64,000 bases of DNA, taken from contig NZ_JACHVP010000007.1 of the NCBI RefSeq assembly GCF_014190775.1, positions 34,257 through 98,256 of the forward strand. The letters are read 5' to 3'. Shown here piece by piece: positions 8,796 to 16,277 of the stretch (positions are counted from its first letter, which is position 1; every line of letters starts with the position of its first letter). The position numbers and the translations under genes were made by a program. A model generated the notes under the pieces. That model did not search any database, had not been told where the DNA came from, and was given only the letters and a program-made list of their open reading frames with translations. Source of the DNA: Leifsonia aquatica (GTDB taxonomy: Bacteria > Actinomycetota > Actinomycetes > Actinomycetales > Microbacteriaceae).

Positions 8796-9737
8796 TCAGT
8801 TCTCGGCGCGGCCCATCCGCCAGTAGCCCATGAACGCCACGCGGTGCCGGTCGATGCCGTGCCCGCGCACCAGGAGGCGGCGCAGCGTCTTGACCGCCGC
8901 CGACTCCCCCGCGATCCACGCGTAGAAGCCGGTCTCGGTGTTCTCCCCGAGCTCCCAGAGCACGTCGCGGTCGATGTCCACCTTGGCCAGGCGCTGCCGC
9001 CCGTCGGCCGCGGCCCGGGCGACGACCTCGGGATGCTCGCCGAGCCACCGCTCGACCGCGGGCACCAGCGCGCTCCCGCTCTCGTCGTCGCCGCGGGCGA
9101 GCCAGGTGATGGTCACGCCGGCGGGCGCCTGCAGCGTCAGCGCGTCGTCGCGGGAGGGGACCTCCAGGAAGACGTGCGCGGTGCAGTCGTCGGGCCGAGA
9201 GGCGAGGATGGCCGCGATGGCCGGCACCGCGGTCTCGTCGCCGACGATCAGGAGATCGGTGCAGCCCCCGGGGTGCCAGTCGATCCCGACGCCGCTCGTG
9301 GTGCTGCGGGCGTCGGGCCCGACGATGACGAGCTCGTCGCCGGGTGCGGCCGCGAGCAGCCAGCGGGCGGCGGGACCGCCGTCCCCGTGCGAGACGAAGT
9401 CGATGTCGACGCGGCGGTCGGCCGGATCGGAGACGCGCACGGTGTAGGTGCGGAACGGGTTGCGCAGGTGCTCGGGCAGGGCGCGCCAGCGCTCGTACCA
9501 GTCGCCGGCCGCGATCGACTCCTCGTCGTCGAACCCGAGATCCGAGAACGTGCCGTCCGAGAGGGGGAAGAGCAGCTTGATCCGTTGGTCGAGGCCCTCC
9601 GTCCCGAAGTGCTCGAAGTCGTCGCTGCGGAAGCTGACCCGGGTGAAGTGCGGGCTGAGCGGCTGGACGGCGGAGACTCGGGCGCGGTAAGGACGGTAAG
9701 CGGGGCGGTCCGTCCGGGTCGGGGCGGTGGTGGACAC
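8796..9737 (-). CDS. Siderophore-interacting protein (FAD-dependent ferric-siderophore reductase)
   Basis: A 313-residue SIP/YqjH-type reductase that releases iron from siderophores in the cytoplasm by reducing Fe(III). The N-terminal FAD-binding barrel contains NPFRTYTVR, the R-x-Y-T flavin motif of the family. The C-terminal half has LLIVGDETAVPAI and ends with FMGYWRMGRAEN, typical of SIP proteins. It starts with GTG and is divergent from the siderophore-binding lipoprotein gene, with an iron box between them, so both are likely controlled by the same DtxR/IdeR-type repressor. Confidence 0.9.
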   Translation of the reverse strand: MSTTAPTRTDRPAYRPYRARVSAVQPLSPHFTRVSFRSDDFEHFGTEGLDQRIKLLFPLSDGTFSDLGFDDEESIAAGDWYERWRALPEHLRNPFRTYTVRVSDPADRRVDIDFVSHGDGGPAARWLLAAAPGDELVIVGPDARSTTSGVGIDWHPGGCTDLLIVGDETAVPAIAAILASRPDDCTAHVFLEVPSRDDALTLQAPAGVTITWLARGDDESGSALVPAVERWLGEHPEVVARAAADGRQRLAKVDIDRDVLWELGENTETGFYAWIAGESAAVKTLRRLLVRGHGIDRHRVAFMGYWRMGRAEN

Positions 9738-9783
9738 TCGGGTACGGGTCCTCTCGAACTTTCAGCAGAATTGAAAATTAAAC

Positions 9784-9802
9784 TAAGGTAAGGCTACACT
9801 AA
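9784..9802. promoter_or_regulatory. Iron box (DtxR/IdeR-type operator)
   Basis: TAAGGTAAGGCTACACTAA matches most positions of the 19-bp DtxR/IdeR/DmdR consensus (TTAGGTTAGGCTAACCTAA). It lies between the divergent SIP and siderophore-binding protein genes. Fe2+-loaded repressor should shut off both. Confidence 0.85.
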
Positions 9803-9837
9803 CCAATCGTTTCGCCTCGCGCGACCGAAAGGACCCC

Positions 9838-10866
9838 ATGCCCCGCCGCTCCCGCGGTCTCCGCACTGCCCTCGCAGTCGCCGGAATCGCCGCCTCCACC
9901 CTCCTCCTCAGCGCCTGCTCGAGCGGAGCCACCGGCTCCGCCTCCGCCGACGCCGACTTCGAACCCGTGACCATCACCCACGCGCTCGGAAAGGCCGTGA
10001 TCGACCACAAACCGACGAGGATCGTCACGCTCGGGATGGGCTCGGCCGAGACCGCCATCGCGCTCGGCACCGTCCCGGTGGGGGTCGAGGAGTACGCGTG
10101 GGGCAGCGACGAATCCGGCTATCTGCCGTGGATCCACGACGCCGTCGAGAAGTCCGGCGAGAAGCTCCCCGAGCAGTTCACCGGCGGCACCGAACTCGAC
10201 GTGGAGGCGATCGTCGACCTCGAACCCGACCTCATCCTCGCCCCGTGGTCCGGCGTCACCCAGGAGCAGTACGACGTGCTGAAGGACATCGCCCCGACCG
10301 TGGCGTACCCCGAGCTCCCCTGGACCATCACCTGGAAGGACCAGATCACCACGATCGCGACGGCGATGGGTGAGCCCGACAAGGCCGCCGGTCTCATCGA
10401 CGGCACCGAGAAGCAGTTCGCGAAGGCGACCGCCGATCATCCCGAGTACGCGGGTGTGACGTTCTCGTACGTCTACAACACCGGTCCGGGCACCCTGGGC
10501 GTCTTCTTCCCCGACGAGCAGCGCGTGGCGATGGTCCGGGCTCTCGGCCTCACCGTCGACCCGGTCGTGACGACGTTCGACGAGACCGAGGGCACCGACT
10601 CCGCGGTGATCGGGCTCGAGAACGCCGACAAGCTGAAGGACTCGGACCTGATCTTCACCTTCTACTCCGACGAGGCCAACCGTGCCGAGGTGGAGGCCCA
10701 GCCGCTCTACCAGGCGATCCCGGCGGTCTCGCGCGGCGCGGTCGTCGCGCCGACGGATCAGCCGTTCGTCACGGGCTCCTCGATCATCAACCCGCTGACG
10801 GTGCCGTGGGCGCTGGAGCGCTACGTGCCGATGATCGACGAGGCGCTCGCCCGCGCGGACCGGTGA
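9838..10866 (+). CDS. Iron-siderophore ABC transporter substrate-binding lipoprotein
   Basis: A 342-residue periplasmic-binding-protein-like lipoprotein. The signal peptide ends in the lipobox LLLSAC, giving a lipidated cysteine at about residue 23. The mature part is of the FepB/FhuD/BtuF class: PTRIVTLGMGSAETAIALG, a long central helix and no hinge strand crossovers. ATG 9838 follows an AAAGGA ribosome-binding site. It is the first gene of an operon with two FecCD permeases and lies behind an iron box, so the ligand is a ferric siderophore, whose identity cannot be read from sequence. Confidence 0.92.
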   Translation: MPRRSRGLRTALAVAGIAASTLLLSACSSGATGSASADADFEPVTITHALGKAVIDHKPTRIVTLGMGSAETAIALGTVPVGVEEYAWGSDESGYLPWIHDAVEKSGEKLPEQFTGGTELDVEAIVDLEPDLILAPWSGVTQEQYDVLKDIAPTVAYPELPWTITWKDQITTIATAMGEPDKAAGLIDGTEKQFAKATADHPEYAGVTFSYVYNTGPGTLGVFFPDEQRVAMVRALGLTVDPVVTTFDETEGTDSAVIGLENADKLKDSDLIFTFYSDEANRAEVEAQPLYQAIPAVSRGAVVAPTDQPFVTGSSIINPLTVPWALERYVPMIDEALARADR

Positions 10867-11873
10867 CCGTCACCGCCGACGCGCGTCGTACGCGGCCGGC
10901 GTCGCTGCGAGGGATCGTCCTCGTGGCGGCGGCGGCCGCGCTCGTCGTGGTCGCCGTCGTCAGCCTGTTCGCGGGCAGCAAGGCGACCGGTGTCGGCGAC
11001 GTCCTCACGGCGCTCGGTGGCGGCGGCGACGCGTTCACCCGGGAGGTCGTGGCCGCGCGCATTCCCCGCACCGTGCTCGGGATGCTGGTGGGCGGCGCGC
11101 TGGCCGTCGCCGGAGTCATCGTGCAGGGTGTCACCCGCAATCCGCTGGGCGATCCCGGTCTGCTCGGTGTGACCGTCGGCGCCTCCGCGGCCGTCGTCAC
11201 CGCGGTCGCAGTCTTCGACGCGACCGGCGGCGCGCTGGTGCTCGCCGCCCTGCCCGGCGCCCTGCTCGCCGCCCTGCTCGTCGTCGCGATCGGCGCCCGT
11301 TCGCGGGGAATGGTCACGCTCATCCTGGCCGGCGCCGCGCTGAGCGCCGTGCTCGGGGCGTACATCCAGGCGATGACGCTGCTGCAGCCGAAGGTGTTCG
11401 ACTCGTTCCGGCACTGGGTGGTCGGCTCGCTCGCCGGCCGCGGCCTCGACACCGCAGCGCAGGTGGCGCCGCTGCTGGTGCTGGGCTTCGTCCTGGCGAT
11501 CGTGCTGGCGCCCGGGCTCAACTCGCTCGCGCTCGGCGACGACGTGGCCGCGGCGCAGGGCGTGCACGTGCAGCGGGTGCGCTGGGGCGGCATCGGAGCG
11601 GCCGCGCTGCTCTGCGCCGCCGCGACGGCGGCCGTCGGGCCGATCGCGTTCGTGGGCCTCGCCGTGCCGCATGTGGCGCGCGCCCTGGTCGGCCCCGACC
11701 ACCGCTGGCAGCTGCCCGCCGCCCTCCTCCTCGGCGCCGGGATGCTGCTGGCGGCCGACATCGTCGCCCGCGTGATCGCCCGGCCCGGCGAGCTGATGGT
11801 CGGCATCGTGACCGCCTTCGTCGGCGCGCCGTTCCTCCTGGTCGCCGTCCGGCGCGGGAAGGCGCTCTCGTGA
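10863..11873 (+). CDS. FecCD-family iron-siderophore ABC permease (first)
   Basis: A 336-residue polytopic membrane protein of the FecCD family, about 9-10 membrane helices. GVTRNPLGDPGLLGVTVGA and GPIAFVGLAVPHVAR are the typical family blocks; the second lies near the ATPase-coupling region. It starts with GTG overlapping the stop of the binding-protein gene (GTGA), so it is translationally coupled. The partner permease follows with the same kind of overlap, and the two should form the heterodimeric channel. Confidence 0.92.
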   Translation: MTVTADARRTRPASLRGIVLVAAAAALVVVAVVSLFAGSKATGVGDVLTALGGGGDAFTREVVAARIPRTVLGMLVGGALAVAGVIVQGVTRNPLGDPGLLGVTVGASAAVVTAVAVFDATGGALVLAALPGALLAALLVVAIGARSRGMVTLILAGAALSAVLGAYIQAMTLLQPKVFDSFRHWVVGSLAGRGLDTAAQVAPLLVLGFVLAIVLAPGLNSLALGDDVAAAQGVHVQRVRWGGIGAAALLCAAATAAVGPIAFVGLAVPHVARALVGPDHRWQLPAALLLGAGMLLAADIVARVIARPGELMVGIVTAFVGAPFLLVAVRRGKALS

Positions 11874-12907
11874 CCGGGACGACCGCGACCCGCCCGGTCC
11901 GCAGCCCGGTCCAGCGCGGCCACCGGGTCCGGCGAACGCGGCGCGTGGTCATCGCCCTGCTCGCGCTGCTGGTCGTCGCGGCCGTCGCGACCCTCACACT
12001 CGGCCGCCTCGGCATCCCGCTCTCCGAGCTCCCCGCCGCACTGCTGACCGGCTCGACCGGCAAGACCGCGTTCGTGCTGGAGCGGCTGCGCGGCCCCCGG
12101 CTGCTGGCCGCGGCCGGGGTGGGCGCGGCGCTCGGGCTCGCGGGCGCGCTGTTCCAGACCGTCACCCGCAACCCGCTGGGCAGCCCGGACATGGTGGGAC
12201 TCGCCGCCGGGGCCGGCGCGGGCGTCGCACTGTGCACCCTGTTCGCCCCGGCCGTCCCGGCGCCCGTCGGCGCGGTGGCGGGCGGCGCGATCGCCCTGGC
12301 TGTCGTGTGGCTGGCGACCGGCCGCGGCTTCTCCTCCCCCGGCCGCGTGCTGGTCGCGGGCATCGCCGTGACCGCGATGGCCGCCGCCGTCACGCAGTAC
12401 GCGGTGAGCGTCGTCCTCCGAGATCAGGGGTCGCAGCTCGCGGCCTACCTGGTCGGCTCGCTCAACAGCACGGGCGTCACCGACGTCGCCGTGATCGCGC
12501 TCACCCTGGCGCTGGTGGTGCCCGCGGCCGCCCTGCTCCGCCACCGCATCGCCGTGCTCGAACTCGGAGACGACGTCGCGGACGGCCTCGGCGCCGCCTC
12601 CGGACGCACCCGCACCGCGGCGATCGTCGTCTCGCTCGTCGCCGCCTCGGGCGCGGTGGCGGTCGCCGGTCCGATCTCCTTCGTCGCGCTCACCGCGCCG
12701 CCCATCGCCCGGATGCTGGTCGGGCGCAGCGGCGCGAACCTGGCGGTCTCCGCCATCGCCGGAGCGCTCATCGTGGTGCTCGCCGACCTGGCGGTCCAGC
12801 AGGTGGGCGTGCTCGGCGGCCTCCCGGTCGGTGTGCTCACCGCGGCCGTCGGCGGCGGCTACCTGGGCGTGCTGCTCGTCAGCCGGCTGCGTCGCGGGCG
12901 GCTTTGA
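11870..12907 (+). CDS. FecCD-family iron-siderophore ABC permease (second)
   Basis: A 345-residue partner of the preceding permease, with VTRNPLGSPDMVGLAAGAGAG and AGPISFVALTAPPIAR blocks. It starts with GTG overlapping the previous stop. The operon stops here: the usual FepC-type ATPase gene is missing, and the next gene is convergent with its 3' end overlapping this one by 29 bp. The energising ATPase must therefore be encoded elsewhere. Confidence 0.92.
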   Translation: MTGTTATRPVRSPVQRGHRVRRTRRVVIALLALLVVAAVATLTLGRLGIPLSELPAALLTGSTGKTAFVLERLRGPRLLAAAGVGAALGLAGALFQTVTRNPLGSPDMVGLAAGAGAGVALCTLFAPAVPAPVGAVAGGAIALAVVWLATGRGFSSPGRVLVAGIAVTAMAAAVTQYAVSVVLRDQGSQLAAYLVGSLNSTGVTDVAVIALTLALVVPAAALLRHRIAVLELGDDVADGLGAASGRTRTAAIVVSLVAASGAVAVAGPISFVALTAPPIARMLVGRSGANLAVSAIAGALIVVLADLAVQQVGVLGGLPVGVLTAAVGGGYLGVLLVSRLRRGRL

Positions 12908-13361
12908 ACGCCTCCCACCGCTCGGGGAGCACACCCTCCTCGACGATCCAGCCCATGTAGTCCCGCATGTTGCGCAGCCGCTCGTGCGCGCGGCCCTGCT
13001 CCGGCACCACCGCGAGCGCGCGCTCGGCCAGCGTGCGCTGATCGCGCAGGTAGTCCTGCTCGGCGCGGAGGAACCCGCCCCACACGTCGAGGTCCATCAC
13101 GAAGTAGTGCGTCCGCTCCCCCTCGCGGCGCACGCGCTGCACGAAGCCGGCATCGACGAGCCGGCGCGTGTAGGTCGAGACCGAGCCGCGACTGGCGCCG
13201 AGCACGGCCGAGAGCTCCTCCGCCGAGACGCCGCCCGAGTCGTCCAGGAGCAGGTAACCCGCGATCCGGCCCTCGATGTGCGGGGCCCCTCGCGACCCCC
13301 AGTAGGCGGCGAAACGTTCCACGAACCAGGTGCGGAACTCGTCCGGGATCCCGTTGTCGAT
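12879..13361 (-). CDS. MarR/GbsR-like transcriptional regulator with possible AUC start
   Basis: A winged-helix regulator of about 160 residues. The core EELSAVLGASRGSVSTYTRRLVDAGFVQRV is the helix-turn-helix, shown here across helix and wing, followed by ERTHYFVMD. There is no ATG, GTG, TTG or CTG in frame at the expected start. An AGGAG ribosome-binding site (13372-13368) lies 6 nt before an ATC at 13361-13359, and a TACGAT -10 box (13392-13387) is placed correctly. The first ordinary start, GTG 13322, has no ribosome-binding site and would trim 13 residues. Its 3' end overlaps the permease gene. It is divergent from the YCII gene and may regulate it. Confidence 0.72.
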   Translation of the reverse strand: MDNGIPDEFRTWFVERFAAYWGSRGAPHIEGRIAGYLLLDDSGGVSAEELSAVLGASRGSVSTYTRRLVDAGFVQRVRREGERTHYFVMDLDVWGGFLRAEQDYLRDQRTLAERALAVVPEQGRAHERLRNMRDYMGWIVEEGVLPERWEAFKAARDAAG

Positions 13362-13466
13362 GGCCGTCTCCTCTCGTGCTCCTGGAATCGTAACGGCAGA
13401 ATGTCGACGGAGCCGACGCCCGTTCGACCTCCGGGTGTGAACGTCCCCGATCGAAAGGACAGGACG

Positions 13467-13796
13467 ATGAAGTACATGATGTTCGTGGTGACCTCGGCCA
13501 CCCCCGACAGCCCGAAGGACGACTCCGACGTGGAGCTGTGGGTCGACCAGTACGACGCCTCCGGAACGCGCGTCATCGGCGATGCTCTCGAGCCGCCGGC
13601 GGAGTCGAAGGTGGTGCGGGTGCGTGGCGGCAAGCGCTACGTGACCGACGGCCCCTTCGCCGAGTCGAAGGAGTGGATCTGCGGCTTCGACGTGCTCGAG
13701 TGCGACTCCATGGAGGAGGCCGTCGAGGTCGCCGCCCGGCACCCCATGGCGCGCAACGGACAGCTGGAGCTGCGCCCGTTCATGACCTGGGAGTGA
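13467..13796 (+). CDS. YCII-related (DGPF) domain protein
   Basis: A 109-residue protein of the YCII/DGPF family: MKYMMFVV at the N-terminus, then RVRGGKRYVTDGPFAESKEWICGFDVLEC, written here only as the region around residues 52-80, and a C-terminal PFM. These small alpha-beta dimeric-barrel proteins often sit near ECF sigma factors or regulators; their biochemical role is mostly unknown. An AAAGGA ribosome-binding site precedes ATG 13467. The end overlaps the convergent response-regulator gene by 17 bp. Confidence 0.85.
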   Translation: MKYMMFVVTSATPDSPKDDSDVELWVDQYDASGTRVIGDALEPPAESKVVRVRGGKRYVTDGPFAESKEWICGFDVLECDSMEEAVEVAARHPMARNGQLELRPFMTWE

Positions 13797-14439
13797 TGCG
13801 GTAGCGGTGCTCCGGGCGTCCGGTCGTGCCGTACTGCAGGGAGACCTCGGCCAGTCCCCGTGCCGCGAGCGCAGCGAGATACCGCTGCGCCGTGGCGCGG
13901 GAGACGCCGATCGTCGCGGCCACGTCCGTGGCGGTCCGCTCTCCATCGCGCAGCTCGGCGAGGACGCGCTGCTCGGTCGCCGAACGCGACCCGGTGGTCG
14001 CCGCGTCCCCGGCGTGGAGGATGCGCAGGGCGCGTTCGACCGCCTCCTGGTCGGCTCCGCGGTCGTCGGCCAGCACGTTGCGGTACCGCTGGTACGCGTC
14101 GAGCCGTTCTTCGAGCAGCCGGGCGTCGAAGGGCTTGATCAGATACGCGAGCGCCCCGCGCCGCAGCGCTCGTCGCACCGTCGCGCCATCCGTCGCGGCG
14201 CTGATGACGAACGCGTCGACGTCGAGCTCGGCCAGCAGGTCGAGTCCGTCGCCGTCGGGCAGGTAGACGTCGAGCAGGACGAGATCGGGAGCGAGATCGC
14301 GGACGGCAGTCCGCGCCGCCCGCGCGGAGAGAACCGGATCGAGCGCCGTGAATCCGCGCCGCGCGGCCACGATGTCGCGATGCAGCCCGGCGACGCGGAA
14401 GTCGTCGTCCACCACCAGCACCCGGATGTCGGGGATCAT
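13780..14439 (-). CDS. CitB/DctR-type response regulator
   Basis: A 219-residue response regulator. The receiver domain (1-120) has the acidic pocket VVDDD and phospho-acceptor Asp57 in LVLLDVYLPDGDG. The C-terminal domain (about 155-219) is a winged helix with TATDVAATIGVSRATAQRYL, as in CitB/DcuR-like regulators. ATG 14439 overlaps the stop of the kinase gene (ATGA), so the two are coupled. The kinase is of CitA type and a CitMHS transporter is divergent, so this probably activates citrate or dicarboxylate uptake. Confidence 0.92.
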   Translation of the reverse strand: MIPDIRVLVVDDDFRVAGLHRDIVAARRGFTALDPVLSARAARTAVRDLAPDLVLLDVYLPDGDGLDLLAELDVDAFVISAATDGATVRRALRRGALAYLIKPFDARLLEERLDAYQRYRNVLADDRGADQEAVERALRILHAGDAATTGSRSATEQRVLAELRDGERTATDVAATIGVSRATAQRYLAALAARGLAEVSLQYGTTGRPEHRYRITPRS

Positions 14440-16091
14440 GCGGGACCGCCGCTCACCGGGGTGACGGCCGCCACGACCGTGCCGGGCAGCCGCGCGCAGA
14501 ACACGGCACCGCGCCCGTCCCCTCCCGGCTCGACGGCCCACACGTCCCCGCCACGGCGGCGGGCGATGTCGCGGCTCAGCGGCAGGCCGAAGCCGAGACC
14601 GTGCACGGCGTCGCCGTCGAGGGACTCGCTCCCGGCTCCCGCACCGCTCACCGGATCGTGCCGCAGGCCCCGGCCCGAGTCGCTCACCGTCGCATAGAGC
14701 GTGTCTCCGTCGTCGAGCAGCTCCACCTCCACCCAGCGCGGCTCGTCGCCCTCGACCGCCGCGCGCACCGCGTTGTCGACGAGGTTGCCGATCACGGCGG
14801 CCACGTCCTCCGCATCGGCCACGGCGCCCAGGACCAGCGTCTCGGGGCCGAGGGAGAGAAGCACGCCGCGCTCCGCGGCCTCCACCCCCTTCGCACCGAG
14901 CAGCGCCTGGAGGTACGGCTCCTGCAGGCGGTCGGCGTGCTCGATCGGGAACTTCAGCGGCCCTCGCGCGACCACGTCGTCGAGGAAGGCTCGCGCGGCC
15001 TCGGTGCGGTCCGAGTCGATCAATCCGGCGATGACGTGCAGCCGGTTCGCGAACTCGTGCCGCTGGGCGCGGAGCGCGTTCGTCATCGACCCCACGGCGT
15101 CCAGGCGCTCGGTGAGCGAGACGAGGTCGGTGCGATCCCGGATGACCGCGACGGCGCCGAGGTCGCGCCCGTCGCGCTCCACCCGGCGGAGGTCGACGTA
15201 GAGCACGCGGCCGCCGACGACGAACGTCTCGCCGACGACCGGCTCGCCCGCGACCACGAGGGTGGCGACCCTGGGATGCACACCTGCCTCCGCGATCGGC
15301 AGGCCGACGAGGGCCTGGGCGGCGCCGGTCACCCCGAGCAGCTCGGCCGCCCGCCCGTTGCAGACACTCACGATCCCCTCCGGCGTGACGGCCAGGACGC
15401 CCTCGCCGACCCCGTCGAGCACGGCGGCGCGGTCCTGGACGAGGGCGGCGAACTCCTCCGGCTGCAGTCCGAGCGTCACCCGCGTCAGACGGCGCCGGAG
15501 CAGCCAGGACGCGCCGACGCCGATCGCGAGCGCGCCCGCCGAGGCCGCCCCGATGGCGGTGAGGAGGCCGGGCAGACTGCCGAAGACGCTCGCGCTCGCG
15601 AATCCGACGCTCACCTCTCCGACCGGATCCCCGCCGTCCTCGGCCCGCACCGGCACTTTGGCCCGTGCGGACTCGCCCAGAGTGCCGGCCTCCCACGCCA
15701 CGGTCTCACGGCCGGCCAGCGCGTCTGCGAAGCTCGTACTGACCTGCTCGCCCAGCCGGGCGGCGTCCGGGTGCGCGAGCCGGATGCCGTGGTCGTCGGT
15801 GATCACGACGAACAACGCGCCCGTGTGCTCGCGCACGCGCTCGGCGAGCGGCTGGAGCGGACCGCTCGCCAGGTGGGAGCCGGCGGGGGTGCCGGGGTCC
15901 GCACTGTAGAGCTGGACGGCCGAACGGACGTCGGAGTCCTCGGCGACGGTACGCGCGATCGCGAGGGCGGAGGCCTCGGCTTCCTGGCGCAGCTGCAGGA
16001 CGCCCAGCCACGTGAACGCGCCCGCGCACACGGCGACGACGGCGGAGACCGTGGCGACCTGCAGAAGGAGGACCTGGCTGGCGAACCGCAC
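14436..16091 (-). CDS. CitA/DcuS-type sensor histidine kinase
   Basis: A 551-residue membrane kinase. Transmembrane helix 1 lies at about 8-30, then an extracytoplasmic PAS-like sensor (about 35-170), helix 2 (about 175-200), a cytoplasmic PAS domain (VQDRAAVLDGVGEGVLAV onward) and a GHKL kinase core. The phospho-acceptor histidine is in LRAQRHEFANRLHVI, the form typical of CitA/DcuS. The N box is NLVDNAVRAA and the G boxes are SDSGRGL and GFGLPLS. The GTG start is well supported by GGAGGAGGCACC just before it. It faces the CitMHS gene across a shared regulatory region and probably senses extracellular citrate-like acids. Confidence 0.93.
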   Translation of the reverse strand: MRFASQVLLLQVATVSAVVAVCAGAFTWLGVLQLRQEAEASALAIARTVAEDSDVRSAVQLYSADPGTPAGSHLASGPLQPLAERVREHTGALFVVITDDHGIRLAHPDAARLGEQVSTSFADALAGRETVAWEAGTLGESARAKVPVRAEDGGDPVGEVSVGFASASVFGSLPGLLTAIGAASAGALAIGVGASWLLRRRLTRVTLGLQPEEFAALVQDRAAVLDGVGEGVLAVTPEGIVSVCNGRAAELLGVTGAAQALVGLPIAEAGVHPRVATLVVAGEPVVGETFVVGGRVLYVDLRRVERDGRDLGAVAVIRDRTDLVSLTERLDAVGSMTNALRAQRHEFANRLHVIAGLIDSDRTEAARAFLDDVVARGPLKFPIEHADRLQEPYLQALLGAKGVEAAERGVLLSLGPETLVLGAVADAEDVAAVIGNLVDNAVRAAVEGDEPRWVEVELLDDGDTLYATVSDSGRGLRHDPVSGAGAGSESLDGDAVHGLGFGLPLSRDIARRRGGDVWAVEPGGDGRGAVFCARLPGTVVAAVTPVSGGPA

Positions 16092-16124
16092 GCGGTGCCT
16101 CCTCCCGTCTCCGTCGTCCGGACC

Positions 16125-16130
16125 AGCGTA
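16125..16130 (-). promoter_or_regulatory. Candidate -10 box TACGCT of the citAB-like operon
   Basis: TACGCT on the minus strand lies about 35 nt before the GTG of the kinase gene, leaving room for a leader with its ribosome-binding site. No convincing -35 box is visible. Confidence 0.35.
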
Positions 16131-16235
16131 GGCGGAGCAGCCACGGCCGGGCGAATGAGCAGAATGCGCAGAACCTGCTGATCGCGCAGATCGCCGCGGA
16201 ATGCGCGATACCGCGACCGCGCGCGGGGCCGTCCC

Positions 16236-16241
16236 TACGGT
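16236..16241 (+). promoter_or_regulatory. Candidate -10 box TACGGT of the citrate transporter gene
   Basis: TACGGT is followed by a short leader and a GAAGGAG ribosome-binding site. The 100 bases upstream contain repeated GCAGA/GCGCAG words (around 16160-16195) that could be response-regulator sites. There is no good -35 box, as expected for an activated promoter. Confidence 0.4.
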
Positions 16242-16277
16242 GTGGGGAAGTCCATCCCACTCGACGAAGGAGTCGAC

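Noticed and set aside
12879..13946. Longer regulator starting at 13946
   Set aside because: The extra part is antisense to the YCII gene and has no domain match; the proposed AUC or GTG 13322 start fits the family length.
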